Of a DNA stretch of 64,000 nt, positions 41,873 through 50,317 are shown piece by piece. The notes beneath the pieces are model-generated. The model did not search any database and was not told the DNA's origin. It saw nothing but the letters and a program-made list of their open reading frames with translations. The position numbers and the translations under genes are program-made. Position 1 is the stretch's first letter. Every line of letters starts with the position of its first letter. The stretch lies in the NCBI RefSeq assembly GCF_900099965.1, contig NZ_FNDJ01000014.1, forward strand, positions 62,001-126,000, written 5' to 3'. Source of the DNA: Nonomuraea jiangxiensis. Its GTDB lineage: Bacteria > Actinomycetota > Actinomycetes > Streptosporangiales > Streptosporangiaceae.

Positions 41873-41909
41873 CGAAAGCCCGCCGCTCGGGAGGAGTGGC
41901 GGGCTTTCG
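41873..41909. terminator. Bidirectional terminator between thiD and rpmB
   Basis: CGAAAGCCCGCC (41873-41884) and GGCGGGCTTTCG (41898-41909): perfect 12-bp stem, A-rich and T-rich ends on both strands. Confidence 0.8.
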
Positions 41910-41924
41910 CGGAAGCTTGGAGGA

Positions 41925-42110
41925 CTAGCGGGTGACCTTGCCCGCCTTGATGCACGAGGTGCACACGTTCAGCTTCTTCGGCGTGCCGCCGATGACCGCG
42001 CGGACCGTCTGGATGTTGGGGTTCCAACGACGGCGGGTGCGGCGGTGGGAGTGGGACACGTTGTTGCCGAAGGTCGGGCCCTTGTGGCAGACATCGCAGA
42101 CGGAAGCCAC
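41925..42110 (-). CDS. rpmB: 50S ribosomal protein L28 (zinc-ribbon form)
   Basis: 61 residues. VCDVCHKGPTFGNNVSHSHRRTRRRW, then NVCTSCIKAGKV. Two CxxC pairs make it the zinc-binding (C+) version. Actinobacteria often carry a second, cysteine-free copy induced by zinc starvation elsewhere. GTG 42110 has AAGGAG seven bases upstream. Divergent from the DAK-domain gene. Confidence 0.95.
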   Translation of the reverse strand: MASVCDVCHKGPTFGNNVSHSHRRTRRRWNPNIQTVRAVIGGTPKKLNVCTSCIKAGKVTR

Positions 42111-42308
42111 GGTATCGCTCCTTAAAACAGTCGATGTAGCCCTGTCCGCTGATGCATTACGGGCGGAGGGCATGCCGGGACAACCGGCTAGCCAGTCGAG
42201 AATATCCGATCCACCCCGATGGGTGCGAACCAGAGCGCTGGACACAGGTCCGGCGCGGGATATTCTCCTGCGACAACCGTAGCGCATGCGGGAGGTCGGA
42301 GCGCGCAG

Positions 42309-43853
42309 ATGAAGATCCTCGACCCGCCCTCGGTGCGCCGCTGGGCCCGCCTGGCCGCCGACGCGCTCGGCCGGGTCAGGTCGGAGATCGACGCGCTCAA
42401 CGTCTTCCCGGTGGCCGACGGCGACACCGGCACCAACCTGCACCTGACCATGCTGGCCGCGGCCGAGGCCGTCGAGTCGCTGCCCGACGACGTGGACGGG
42501 GCCGTGGTGTGGCAGACCCTCTCGTACGGGGCCCTGGTCGGGGCCCGCGGCAACTCCGGGGTGATCGTCAGCCAGGCGTTACGCGGGCTCGCCGAGGTGC
42601 TGAAGGAGGGCCATGACCTGCGGGCCGGGCTGCTCAGGGCCGCCGCGCTGGCCAGGGAGGCGGTGGCCAGGCCGGTCGACGGCACGGTGCTGAGCGTTCT
42701 TGAGTCGGCGGCGCGGGCCGTACAGGACGTGGACGGCGACCTGTCGGAGGTGGCCCGGCAGGCGGCGGGGGAGGCGCGGGCGGCGTTGCGGCGTACCACG
42801 GACCAGCTCGACGTGCTGGCCCGCAGCGGCGTCGTGGACGCCGGCGGCGCGGGCGCGGCGATCGTGCTGGAGACGCTGGCCGCCGTGATCACCGACTCCT
42901 ACGCCGACCGCTACGAGGTGCCCGCGCCGACCTCGCGGGTCGCGCCGATGGCCGAGGTGGGGGCGGGCTATGAGGTGATGTACCTGCTGGACGCCGACGA
43001 CCGCGCGGTGGCGGCGCTGCGCGAGGAGCTCGACGCCATGGGCGACTCGCTCGTCGTGGTCGGCGGCGAGGGCCTGTGGAACGTGCACGTCCACGTGGCC
43101 GAGGCAGGCCCCGCCGTGGAGGCCGGGCTGCGGGCGGGCCGGCCGCACCGGATCAAGATCACGTACCTGGCCGAACGCACCCACCGCGGCAGCGCGGGCC
43201 GGGGCGTCGTGGCGGTGGCGGCGGGGGACGGGATCGCGGCGCTGTTCGAGGAGTGCGGGGCGGTCGTGGTGCGGCGCGCCCCCGGGACCCGGCCCACGCT
43301 CCCCGCCCTGCTGGCCGCGATCAGGCAGGCGGGCGAGGAGGTCGCGGTCCTGCCGAACGACGACGGCGTCCGGTCCGTGGCCGCCGCCGCCGCGCAGATC
43401 GCCCGCGAGGACGGGGTCGCGGTCAGCGTGCTGCCCACGAGGGCGACCGTGCAGGGGCTGGCGGCGCTGGCCGTGCACGATCCGCTGCGCCGCTTCGACG
43501 ACGACGTGGTGGCCATGACGGACGCGGCCGGTCACACCCGCCACGGGCACCTGACGGTGGCGGACAGGGAGGCGGTCACCAGCGCGGGGGTGTGCCGCCC
43601 CGGGGACGTGCTCGGCCTGATCGACGGGGACGTCGCGGTGATCGGCGGTTCGCTCGAAAACGTGGCCACGACGGTGGTGGACCGGATGGTGGCGGGCGGC
43701 GGCGAGCTCGTGACGCTGGTGACGGGCGCCGAAGCACCGGTACGCCTGGCCGCGCACATAGAGCGGCACCTGGCACGTACGAGGCCGGACGTGGACCTGG
43801 CCGTCTACGACGGCGAGCAGGGCGGCCACCCGCTGCTGATCGGTGTGGAGTGA
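42309..43853 (+). CDS. DAK-phosphatase-domain protein (FakA/YloV-like)
   Basis: 514 residues. N-terminal DhaL nucleotide-binding domain (LNVFPVADGDTGTNLHLTM near 31; YGALVGARGNSGVIVSQALRG near 74; GVVDAGGAGAAIVLE near 173) and a C-terminal half of the kind that partners with DegV-type fatty-acid-binding proteins. In Firmicutes this protein is the fatty acid kinase FakA, which phosphorylates acyl chains held by FakB. No FakB is present nearby. The gene sits between rpmB and recG, as in many actinobacteria. Confidence 0.9.
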   Translation: MKILDPPSVRRWARLAADALGRVRSEIDALNVFPVADGDTGTNLHLTMLAAAEAVESLPDDVDGAVVWQTLSYGALVGARGNSGVIVSQALRGLAEVLKEGHDLRAGLLRAAALAREAVARPVDGTVLSVLESAARAVQDVDGDLSEVARQAAGEARAALRRTTDQLDVLARSGVVDAGGAGAAIVLETLAAVITDSYADRYEVPAPTSRVAPMAEVGAGYEVMYLLDADDRAVAALREELDAMGDSLVVVGGEGLWNVHVHVAEAGPAVEAGLRAGRPHRIKITYLAERTHRGSAGRGVVAVAAGDGIAALFEECGAVVVRRAPGTRPTLPALLAAIRQAGEEVAVLPNDDGVRSVAAAAAQIAREDGVAVSVLPTRATVQGLAALAVHDPLRRFDDDVVAMTDAAGHTRHGHLTVADREAVTSAGVCRPGDVLGLIDGDVAVIGGSLENVATTVVDRMVAGGGELVTLVTGAEAPVRLAAHIERHLARTRPDVDLAVYDGEQGGHPLLIGVE

Positions 43854-43903
43854 CGTGGCAGGAACGGGATTCCTGTCGGCCTCAGGCGGTAGAACTTAAT
43901 GCC

Positions 43904-46087
43904 GTGAGCCGTTTCGACGAGCCTCTGACGAAGGCACTCGATCCCAAGACCGCCAAGCTGCTGCAGGGCGTGCTCGACCTGGAGACGGTCGGCGACCTGC
44001 TCCGCCACTACCCGCGCCGCTACGCCGAGCGCGGTGAGCTGACCGCGCTCGACGCGCTCGAGGTCGACGAGCACGTCACCGTGGTCGGCGAGGTGACCAG
44101 GCTGATGCGCAAACCCATGCGCAACCGGGGCGGCACCTGGCTGGAGGTCGAGATCGTCGACGGCAACGGCAACAAGCTCTACCTGGCGTTCTTCGGCAAG
44201 GGCTCCCACGCGGCCGAGTCGCGGCTCAAGCCGGGGCGGCGCGGGATGTTCGCCGGGAAGGTGGGGATGTTCGGCTCGCGTGGCCATCCTCGCTGGCAGC
44301 TGGCGCATCCGGAGTTCGAGCTGTTCGAGGAGAGCGAGGCGAGCGCGGAGGAGTTCGCGGCGGCGCCGGTGCCGATCTACCCGGCGGGCAAGGACCTCAC
44401 GCCGTGGGCGATCAGGCGTGCGATCGGCGTCGTGCTCGACACGCTGGGGCCGCTGGACGATCCGCTCCCGGCCGTTCTGCGGGCCCGCCACGGCCTGCAG
44501 GATCTGGGTGCCGCCCTGGAGGCCATCCACCGGCCGAAGGACTTCGCCGAGGTGGGGCGGGCGCGTAAGCGGCTGAAGTTCGACGAGGCGTTCGTGCTGC
44601 AGGCCGTGCTGCTGCAGCGCCGTCAGGCCGCCACCGCCTGGCCCGCCGTGCCCCGGCCCAGGCGCGGCGACGGGATGCTGGCCGACTTCGACACGCGGTT
44701 GCCGTTCTCGCTGACGGAGGGGCAGGCGCAGGTCGGCGAGGAGATCGCCGACGACCTGGCGCGGGAGCATCCGATGCACCGGCTGCTGCAGGGCGAGGTC
44801 GGCGCCGGCAAGACGGTGGTGGCGCTGCGGGCGATGCTCCAGGTGGTCGACGCGGGCGGGCAGGCGGCGCTGCTGGCGCCCACGGAGGTGCTGGCCCAGC
44901 AGCACCACCGCTCGATCACCGGCATGCTGGGCGACCTGGCGCAGGGCGGCATGTTCGGCGGCACGGCGGTCACGCTGCTGACCGGCTCGATGGGCGCCGC
45001 CGCCCGCCGAGCGGCCCTGCTCGACGCCGCCTCCGGCACGGCCGGGATCGTCGTCGGCACGCACGCGCTGCTGCAGGAGCACGTGCAGTTCGCCGACCTG
45101 GGGCTGGTCGTGGTGGACGAGCAGCACCGCTTCGGGGTGGAGCAACGTGACGCGCTGCGCGAGAAGGCGGGCGGCGGGCGCCCGCACGTCCTGGTCATGA
45201 CCGCCACCCCGATCCCGCGCACGGTCGCCATGACGGTCTTCGGCGACCTGGAGGTCTCGACGCTGTCCCAGCTCCCCTCGGGCCGCGCCCCCATCACCAC
45301 CCACGTCGTACCGGCCGCCGAGAAGCCCCACTACCTGGAGCGCACCTGGCAGCGCGTGCGGGAGGAGGTGGCCCTCGGCCGGCAGGCCTACATCGTGTGC
45401 CCCCGCATCGGCGACCTGGAGGGCGACGAGGGGGACCTGGCGGTGGTGGCGGCCTCGCCCGACGACGAGCGCCGTCCGCCGCTGGCCGTCCTTGACGTGG
45501 CCGAGCTCCTGACCGAGGGCCCCTTCCACGACCTGTGCGTCGAGATCCTGCACGGCAAGCTGCCCCCGGAGGAGAAGGACGCCGTCATGCGGTCGTTCAG
45601 CCGGGGCGAGGTGGACGTCCTGGTGGCCACCACGGTCATCGAGGTGGGCGTCGACGTCCCCAACTCCTCCGTCATGATCATCATGGACGCCGACCGCTTC
45701 GGCGTCTCCCAGCTCCACCAGCTTCGCGGCCGCGTCGGCCGTGGCGGCCTGCCCGGCCTGTGCCTGCTGGTCTCCGACTTCCCCGAGGGCACCCCGGCCC
45801 GGGCCCGCCTGGACGCGGTGGCGGCGACGCTGGACGGCTTCGAGCTGTCCCGCGTGGACCTGGAGCAACGCCGGGAGGGCGACGTCCTGGGCGCGGCGCA
45901 GTCGGGCAAGCGCTCGTCGCTGAAGCTGCTCCAGCTGCTCCGCGACGAGGACGTCATCGCCACGGCCCGCGAGGAGGCCGCGACCCTGCTCACAACGGAC
46001 CCGACCCTGACGTCCCACCCGGGCCTGCGCGCAGAGATCGACCGCCTCCTGTCAGACGAACGAGCGGACTACCTGGAAAAGACCTGA
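43904..46087 (+). CDS. recG: ATP-dependent DNA helicase RecG
   Basis: 727 residues. Wedge/OB domain (LLRHYPRRYAERGEL; VDEHVTVVGEVTRLM) followed by helicase motifs: Walker A GEVGAGKTVVALRAM near 297, motif Ia LAPTEVLAQQHH, DExH-type VVVDEQHRFGVEQRDAL, motif III MTATPIPRTVAMT, and QLRGRVGRGG. It remodels stalled forks and branched DNA. GTG 43904 starts the family N-terminus; TAGAAC ends eight bases before it and no ribosome binding site is visible. Confidence 0.95.
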   Translation: MSRFDEPLTKALDPKTAKLLQGVLDLETVGDLLRHYPRRYAERGELTALDALEVDEHVTVVGEVTRLMRKPMRNRGGTWLEVEIVDGNGNKLYLAFFGKGSHAAESRLKPGRRGMFAGKVGMFGSRGHPRWQLAHPEFELFEESEASAEEFAAAPVPIYPAGKDLTPWAIRRAIGVVLDTLGPLDDPLPAVLRARHGLQDLGAALEAIHRPKDFAEVGRARKRLKFDEAFVLQAVLLQRRQAATAWPAVPRPRRGDGMLADFDTRLPFSLTEGQAQVGEEIADDLAREHPMHRLLQGEVGAGKTVVALRAMLQVVDAGGQAALLAPTEVLAQQHHRSITGMLGDLAQGGMFGGTAVTLLTGSMGAAARRAALLDAASGTAGIVVGTHALLQEHVQFADLGLVVVDEQHRFGVEQRDALREKAGGGRPHVLVMTATPIPRTVAMTVFGDLEVSTLSQLPSGRAPITTHVVPAAEKPHYLERTWQRVREEVALGRQAYIVCPRIGDLEGDEGDLAVVAASPDDERRPPLAVLDVAELLTEGPFHDLCVEILHGKLPPEEKDAVMRSFSRGEVDVLVATTVIEVGVDVPNSSVMIIMDADRFGVSQLHQLRGRVGRGGLPGLCLLVSDFPEGTPARARLDAVAATLDGFELSRVDLEQRREGDVLGAAQSGKRSSLKLLQLLRDEDVIATAREEAATLLTTDPTLTSHPGLRAEIDRLLSDERADYLEKT

Positions 46088-47090
46088 CCTGGGGGCCGGG
46101 GGTGGCACGACCCCACTGTCGCGTGGACGGGCTGTTGCTCGCGGGTTGCGGCGGGGGTTGCTGCTCGGCTTGCGCCGGGGGTTTTCTGCTCGGCTTGCGC
46201 CAGAGGGTTTCTGCTCGGCTTGCGGCGAGCGGGGCGTGGGCGCTGGGCACGGCGTGCGGTGAGGCACCTGCGGTGACCCTGTGGGCGTGGGCGTGCCGTA
46301 AGGGGGCGATGAGGGTGTGGGGCGGTGGCATGTGGTGAGGGGTCTACGGCGGCCATGCGGGGCGTGGGCGTGCCGTGAGGGGAGGCGCAATGGGGGTGTG
46401 GGGCGGGGTCTTGTGGTGACGGGACTTGCGGTGACGTGTGGGGTGGGCTCTTGGTGAGGGACCCGCGGTGGCCATGTGGGGCGTGCCATGAGCGGACGTG
46501 CGATGAGGGTATAGGCGGGTGGCTGTGGTCGGGGAACCTGCGGTGGCCTGTGGGGCGTGGGCGTGCGTGAGGGCGTGGGTGCCGCCGTTGGTGAGGGGGC
46601 GTGCGGTGGGGTGTGGTGAGGGGTTTGCCGGCGCCGGGACGGCGGGGTGGGGTGCGGGGGTGTTCGGCGCGAAGGACGAGTCGGTGGGTGGGCGGGCCAC
46701 GGAGGGCGGTTGACGAAGCGTCGTTACGGCGGCCGACCACGTGGCGGTCAGCGGGCGTCTTCCTGGAGGCGATCTGCCACGTGCAGCGGGTGGCGGCCGG
46801 CTTGGCTCCGCCGTAACGGATGGGTTTGATGCCGTAACGGATGAGATTGATGTGATGCCCAGCCGCGGGGACGGCCTCCCCCCGAATGCCGTCCCCGGCT
46901 GGGCCCACCCTCGGGTCAGGTGCCGAGGGAACCGGCGTGCGGAAGGGCTCACGATCACGCCGGTCGGCCTTCATGTGGGTCACCTCGAAGGCCGCAGAAC
47001 TCATCATGCGGGTCGTGCGCACCGATGTGAATCACCCTTGCGTACTCAAGGCTGACACTTGTCCACTCTTGACCTGCGTGAACATGCGGA
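46088..47090. repeat. G-rich degenerate tandem repeats, no gene
   Basis: About 1 kb with a strong G-over-C excess on the + strand up to about 46.7 kb. From 46157 to 46232 three copies of a 25-base unit begin CTGCTCGGCTTGCG (46161, 46186, 46211). From 46280 to 46620 a degenerate unit of roughly 80-110 bases recurs, each with GTGGGCGTGCCGTGAGG-like and GCGGTGGCC-like blocks. Two 21-base copies starting CCGTAACGGATG lie at 46811-46852. Long frames on either strand are low-complexity and are not genes. Confidence 0.75.
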
Positions 47091-47102
47091 ACAATGGGTC
47101 AC

Positions 47103-47669
47103 ATGACGCGGATCATCGCAGGCACGGCAGGTGGCAGGCGGTTGGCGGTGCCGCCGGGGCGGGGGACGAGACCGACCAGTGACAGGGCCAGGGAAGGGAT
47201 CTTCTTGACGCTCGACTCCCTGTACGGCCTGCGCGGCGCCCGCCTGCTGGACCTGTACGCCGGATCGGGCGCGATCGGCCTGGAGGCGCTGTCCAGGGGC
47301 GCCGAGACGGCCGTGCTGGTGGAGTCGGACCCCAGGGCGGTCCGCACGATCAAGGACAACGTGCGGACGCTGGCCCTCGACGGTGCCGGGGTGATCGCCG
47401 ACAAGGTGGAGCGGGTGCTCGGGAAGACGCCCGACGAGCCGTACGACATCGTTTTCGCCGATCCCCCCTATGCCGTCCCGGACACCGAGGTCGAGCGCGT
47501 CCTTGAGCTGCTACGCGACAATGGCTGGCTGGTTGACGATGCTTTGGTGGCATTCGAGAGGGAAACCAGGGGAAAAGCCCTGATGTGGCCAGAAGGATAC
47601 GTTGAGGAGAGGGTCCGTCGTTATGGCGAAGCGTCCGTTTGGTACGGTCGCGCCGCCGGGAACCCGTAG
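47103..47669 (+). CDS. rsmD: 16S rRNA (guanine(966)-N(2))-methyltransferase
   Basis: 188 residues. MTRIIAGTAGGRRLAVPPG start, RPTSDRAREGIFLTL, SAM motif LLDLYAGSGAIGLEALSRGA near 50, and the N-methyltransferase motif FADPPY near 122. It methylates G966 of 16S rRNA. An upstream in-frame ATG 9 bases earlier is possible. TTGACC 15-17 bases before an AACAAT hexamer may be its promoter. Confidence 0.93.
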   Translation: MTRIIAGTAGGRRLAVPPGRGTRPTSDRAREGIFLTLDSLYGLRGARLLDLYAGSGAIGLEALSRGAETAVLVESDPRAVRTIKDNVRTLALDGAGVIADKVERVLGKTPDEPYDIVFADPPYAVPDTEVERVLELLRDNGWLVDDALVAFERETRGKALMWPEGYVEERVRRYGEASVWYGRAAGNP

Positions 47670-47683
47670 ACCTGGGAGGCGAC

Positions 47684-48160
47684 TTGCGCCGCGTAGTCTG
47701 CCCGGGGTCGTTCGACCCCATCACCAACGGCCACCTCGACATCATCGGCCGGTCCGCCCGGCTGTATGACGAGGTGACCGTGGCCGTCCTCATCAACGTC
47801 GAGAAAAGCAGCATGTTCACGGTGGACGAACGGATCGAGATCCTGCAGACCGTGACCAAGGAATATCCCAACGTCAAGGTGCGGAAGTTCCACGGGCTGC
47901 TGGTCGACTTCTGCCGCGAGAACGACATCCCCGCCATCGTCAAGGGCATCAGGGTGGTCAGCGACTTCGACTACGAACTGCAGATGGCACAGCTCAACTA
48001 CCGCCTGTCGGGAGTGGAGACGCTGTTCATGCCGACGAACCCGGAATACTCCTTCCTGTCCTCCAGCCGGGTCAAGGAGATCGCCCGTTACGGTGGTGAC
48101 GTGTCGGGGCTCGTGCCGGATCTGGTGCACGCGCGGCTCATCGAGCGGCTGAGGGACTGA
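47684..48160 (+). CDS. coaD: Phosphopantetheine adenylyltransferase
   Basis: 158 residues. RRVVCPGSFDPITNGHLDII at the N-terminus contains the TxGH nucleotidyl transfer motif, IVKGIRVVSDFDYELQMAQ lies in the middle, and FLSSSRVKEIA is the ISSxxVR motif. It makes dephospho-CoA. The TTG start at 47684 is supported by GGGAGG four bases upstream and by the family N-terminus. 14 bases after rsmD, as commonly found. Confidence 0.95.
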   Translation: MRRVVCPGSFDPITNGHLDIIGRSARLYDEVTVAVLINVEKSSMFTVDERIEILQTVTKEYPNVKVRKFHGLLVDFCRENDIPAIVKGIRVVSDFDYELQMAQLNYRLSGVETLFMPTNPEYSFLSSSRVKEIARYGGDVSGLVPDLVHARLIERLRD

Positions 48161-48252
48161 TCGGGCGGCTCAACGGCCGAGCACGACCTGCTATCCTTTC
48201 ATTTCGGCCTTGTACGACGGCGATCATTTTCGCCATGCCTAGCGAGAGCAGG

Positions 48253-48804
48253 ATGACTCAGCACCTCGACCCCCGCTCCCCTTGGGTGATCTCCACTCAT
48301 GACCTGGGAAAGCGGCCGGGCACGATGCGGCAGATGGTTCTTACTCTTCCGGCACCGGCGGACCTCGGCGTCGACATGATCGGTGTCCCCAAGGACGCCG
48401 AAGTCGAGCTGGATCTCAGGCTCGAAGCAGTGATGGAAGGCGTGCTCGTCTCGGGCACGGCGCAGGCCCCGCTGGCCGGGGAGTGCGCGCGGTGCCTCGA
48501 CCCGGTCACCTCGGACATCGAGGTCGACCTGCAGGAGCTGTTCTTCTACTCCGACGAGGACGCCTCGGACGAGGACTCGCTGCTCGACGGTGAGCTGCTC
48601 GACCTCGAGCCGACGTTCCGCGACGCGGTGGTGCTCGCACTGCCGTTGAGCCCTGTGTGCGGGGAAGACTGCGAGGGGCTCTGCACGGAGTGCGGGATCA
48701 AGCTGGCCGAGGCCGGCGACGATCACCGGCACGAGAAGGTCGACGCCCGCTGGGCGTCGTTGCAAGGTCTGATTTCCGACAAAGATAACGATCAGGAGAA
48801 GTGA
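48253..48804 (+). CDS. DUF177 (YceD) protein
   Basis: 183 residues from ATG 48253 (an ATG at 48235 is also in frame). HLDPRSPWVISTHDLGKRPG start, GECARCLDPVTSDIEVDLQELFFYSD core, and a Cys-rich end (CGEDCEGLCTECG) that may bind zinc. It is co-transcribed with rpmF (1-base gap); in bacteria and chloroplasts DUF177 proteins are linked to 23S rRNA and ribosome large-subunit accumulation. TATCCT at about 48191 may be a -10. Confidence 0.9.
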   Translation: MTQHLDPRSPWVISTHDLGKRPGTMRQMVLTLPAPADLGVDMIGVPKDAEVELDLRLEAVMEGVLVSGTAQAPLAGECARCLDPVTSDIEVDLQELFFYSDEDASDEDSLLDGELLDLEPTFRDAVVLALPLSPVCGEDCEGLCTECGIKLAEAGDDHRHEKVDARWASLQGLISDKDNDQEK

Positions 48805-48805
48805 C

Positions 48806-48985
48806 GTGGCCGTCCCGAAGCGAAAGATGTCGCGGAGCAACACCCGCGCCCGTCGCTCCCAGTGGAAGACGACTGCTGTCGCCCTGGTGAGCTGCCCGCA
48901 GTGCCGTTCGCCCAAGCAGCCGCACATCGCGTGCCCCACCTGCGGCACCTACAACCGTCGTCAGGTCATCGAGCCGTCTGCCTGA
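48806..48985 (+). CDS. rpmF: 50S ribosomal protein L32
   Basis: 59 residues: AVPKRKMSRSNTRARRSQWK at the N-terminus, then two zinc-binding pairs, CPQCRSPKQPH and CPTCGTYNRRQVI. GTG 48806 has AGGAG seven bases upstream. The DUF177-rpmF pair is conserved across bacteria. The zinc-containing form. Confidence 0.95.
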   Translation: MAVPKRKMSRSNTRARRSQWKTTAVALVSCPQCRSPKQPHIACPTCGTYNRRQVIEPSA

Positions 48986-49150
48986 TCCGCCGACGGAGAC
49001 CTGCGCGGTGGACTGCCGCACCACTCTTGTGCTTGGTTGAGTAGGTGGCGCAGGTTTTCGTCAGCAGTTGACGTGATGCCGACCGGGTGCCATTGTGCCT
49101 CGGTCGGCGTTACCGTCTCAGGTGCGTGCGGTGGCGGTTCGCCCGCGGCC

Positions 49151-49199
49151 GTGGTGGACGCCGGGGCTTAACACGGCACCCCGACGCCCACCACGTTTT
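49151..49199 (+). terminator. Terminator between rpmF and rnc
   Basis: GTGGTGGACGCCGGGG (49151-49166) pairs with CCCCGACGCCCACCAC (49179-49194), 14 of 16 pairs, followed by GTTTTC. Confidence 0.7.
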
Positions 49200-49252
49200 C
49201 GGACATCATCCGCAGCCGGCGCGCTTTGTGAAGATGTCCGAGGAGGAAGCAC

Positions 49253-49993
49253 GTGGGCGCAGGTCCTAAGCCGGTGGCCGTGGAGGTCGCCAGAGACGAG
49301 TTGGAGCGGGTCCTGGCGGTCGGCCTCGACCCCGACATTCTCGAGCGGGCGCTGACGCACCGCTCCTACGCGTACGAGAACGGCGGCCTGCCCACCAACG
49401 AGCGCCTGGAGTTCCTGGGCGACTCGGTGCTGGGCCTGGTGGTCACCGACACCCTCTACCGCAACCACCCCGACCTGCCCGAGGGACAGCTCGCCAAACT
49501 GCGTGCCGCGGTGGTCAACATGCGCGCGCTGGCCGACGTGGCCCGCAACCTGGGCCTGGGCCGGTTCCTGCGGCTCGGCAGGGGCGAGGAGGGCACCGGC
49601 GGGCGCGACAAGTCGTCGATCCTGGCCGACACGCTTGAGGCGCTGATCGGCGCGATCTACGTCGACAAGGGGCTGGACGAGGCGTTCCGGGTGGTGCACC
49701 TGCTGTTCGACCCGCTGATCGTGCGCTCGGCCTCGCTCGGCGCCGGGCTCGACTGGAAGACCTCCCTACAGGAGCTCACCGCTTCCGAGGCGCTCGGCGT
49801 GCCGGAATACCACGTCGAGGAGAGCGGGCCCGACCACGCCAAGTCGTTCACGGCGATCGTGCGGGTCGGCGGCGAGTCCTACGGCTCGGGCACCGGACGC
49901 AGCAAGAAGGAGGCCGAGCAGCAGGCGGCCGAGGCGGCCTGGACCCGCATCAGGGCCCGCAGGGAGCAGCGCGAGAGCCAGCCCGCGGGCTGA
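49253..49993 (+). CDS. rnc: Ribonuclease III
   Basis: 246 residues. Signature NERLEFLGDSVLGLVVTD near residue 48, second metal site DTLEALIGAIYVD near 124, and a C-terminal double-stranded RNA-binding domain (DWKTSLQELTASEALG; GRSKKEAEQQAAEAAW). It processes rRNA and structured mRNAs; in Streptomyces it also affects antibiotic production (AbsB). GTG 49253 has AGGAGG upstream. Confidence 0.96.
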   Translation: MGAGPKPVAVEVARDELERVLAVGLDPDILERALTHRSYAYENGGLPTNERLEFLGDSVLGLVVTDTLYRNHPDLPEGQLAKLRAAVVNMRALADVARNLGLGRFLRLGRGEEGTGGRDKSSILADTLEALIGAIYVDKGLDEAFRVVHLLFDPLIVRSASLGAGLDWKTSLQELTASEALGVPEYHVEESGPDHAKSFTAIVRVGGESYGSGTGRSKKEAEQQAAEAAWTRIRARREQRESQPAG

Positions 49994-50074
49994 GGGGTCC
50001 GCGGCCGGTGGCCACCGAAGGGCCCGAGCCGTGGGTTCCGGAGGCCGTGCGAACGAGGGCAGGGCCATGGGTCC

Positions 50075-50240
50075 GGAGGTTGCGCCGGCAAGGGCGAATC
50101 TGCGGGCCTGGAGGTTGCGCCGGCAAGGGCGAATCTGCGGGCCTGGAGGTTGCGCCGGCAAGGGCGAATCTGCGGGTCTGGAGGTTGCGCCGGCAGGGGC
50201 GACCCCGCAGGTCTGGAGGGTGGCCCGGCAAAGGGCAGGC
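50075..50240 (+). repeat. 35-bp tandem repeat between rnc and mutM
   Basis: Unit begins GGAGGTTGCGCCGGCAAGGG and recurs at 50075, 50110, 50145 and 50180, with a diverged partial copy from 50215. The first three are almost identical. 35 is not a multiple of three, and the gap holds no plausible gene. Confidence 0.9.
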
Positions 50241-50317
50241 CGCATGGGCGGGGCTGACGGGTCGTGGTGGGCGGTGCCGTCGAGGGTGCCGAGACTGACA
50301 TAGAGGGCGAGGTTGGG

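Noticed and set aside
43076..43903. Extension of recG upstream into the DAK-domain gene
   Set aside because: The extra residues are a frame shadow; RecG similarity starts at GTG 43904.
46157..46620. CRISPR or a proline-rich protein gene on the minus strand
   Set aside because: Units are degenerate and contiguous; the minus-strand frames are low complexity without start signals or a conserved domain.
50075..50240. CRISPR array
   Set aside because: The 35-bp units are directly contiguous with no unique spacers, and no cas genes are nearby.
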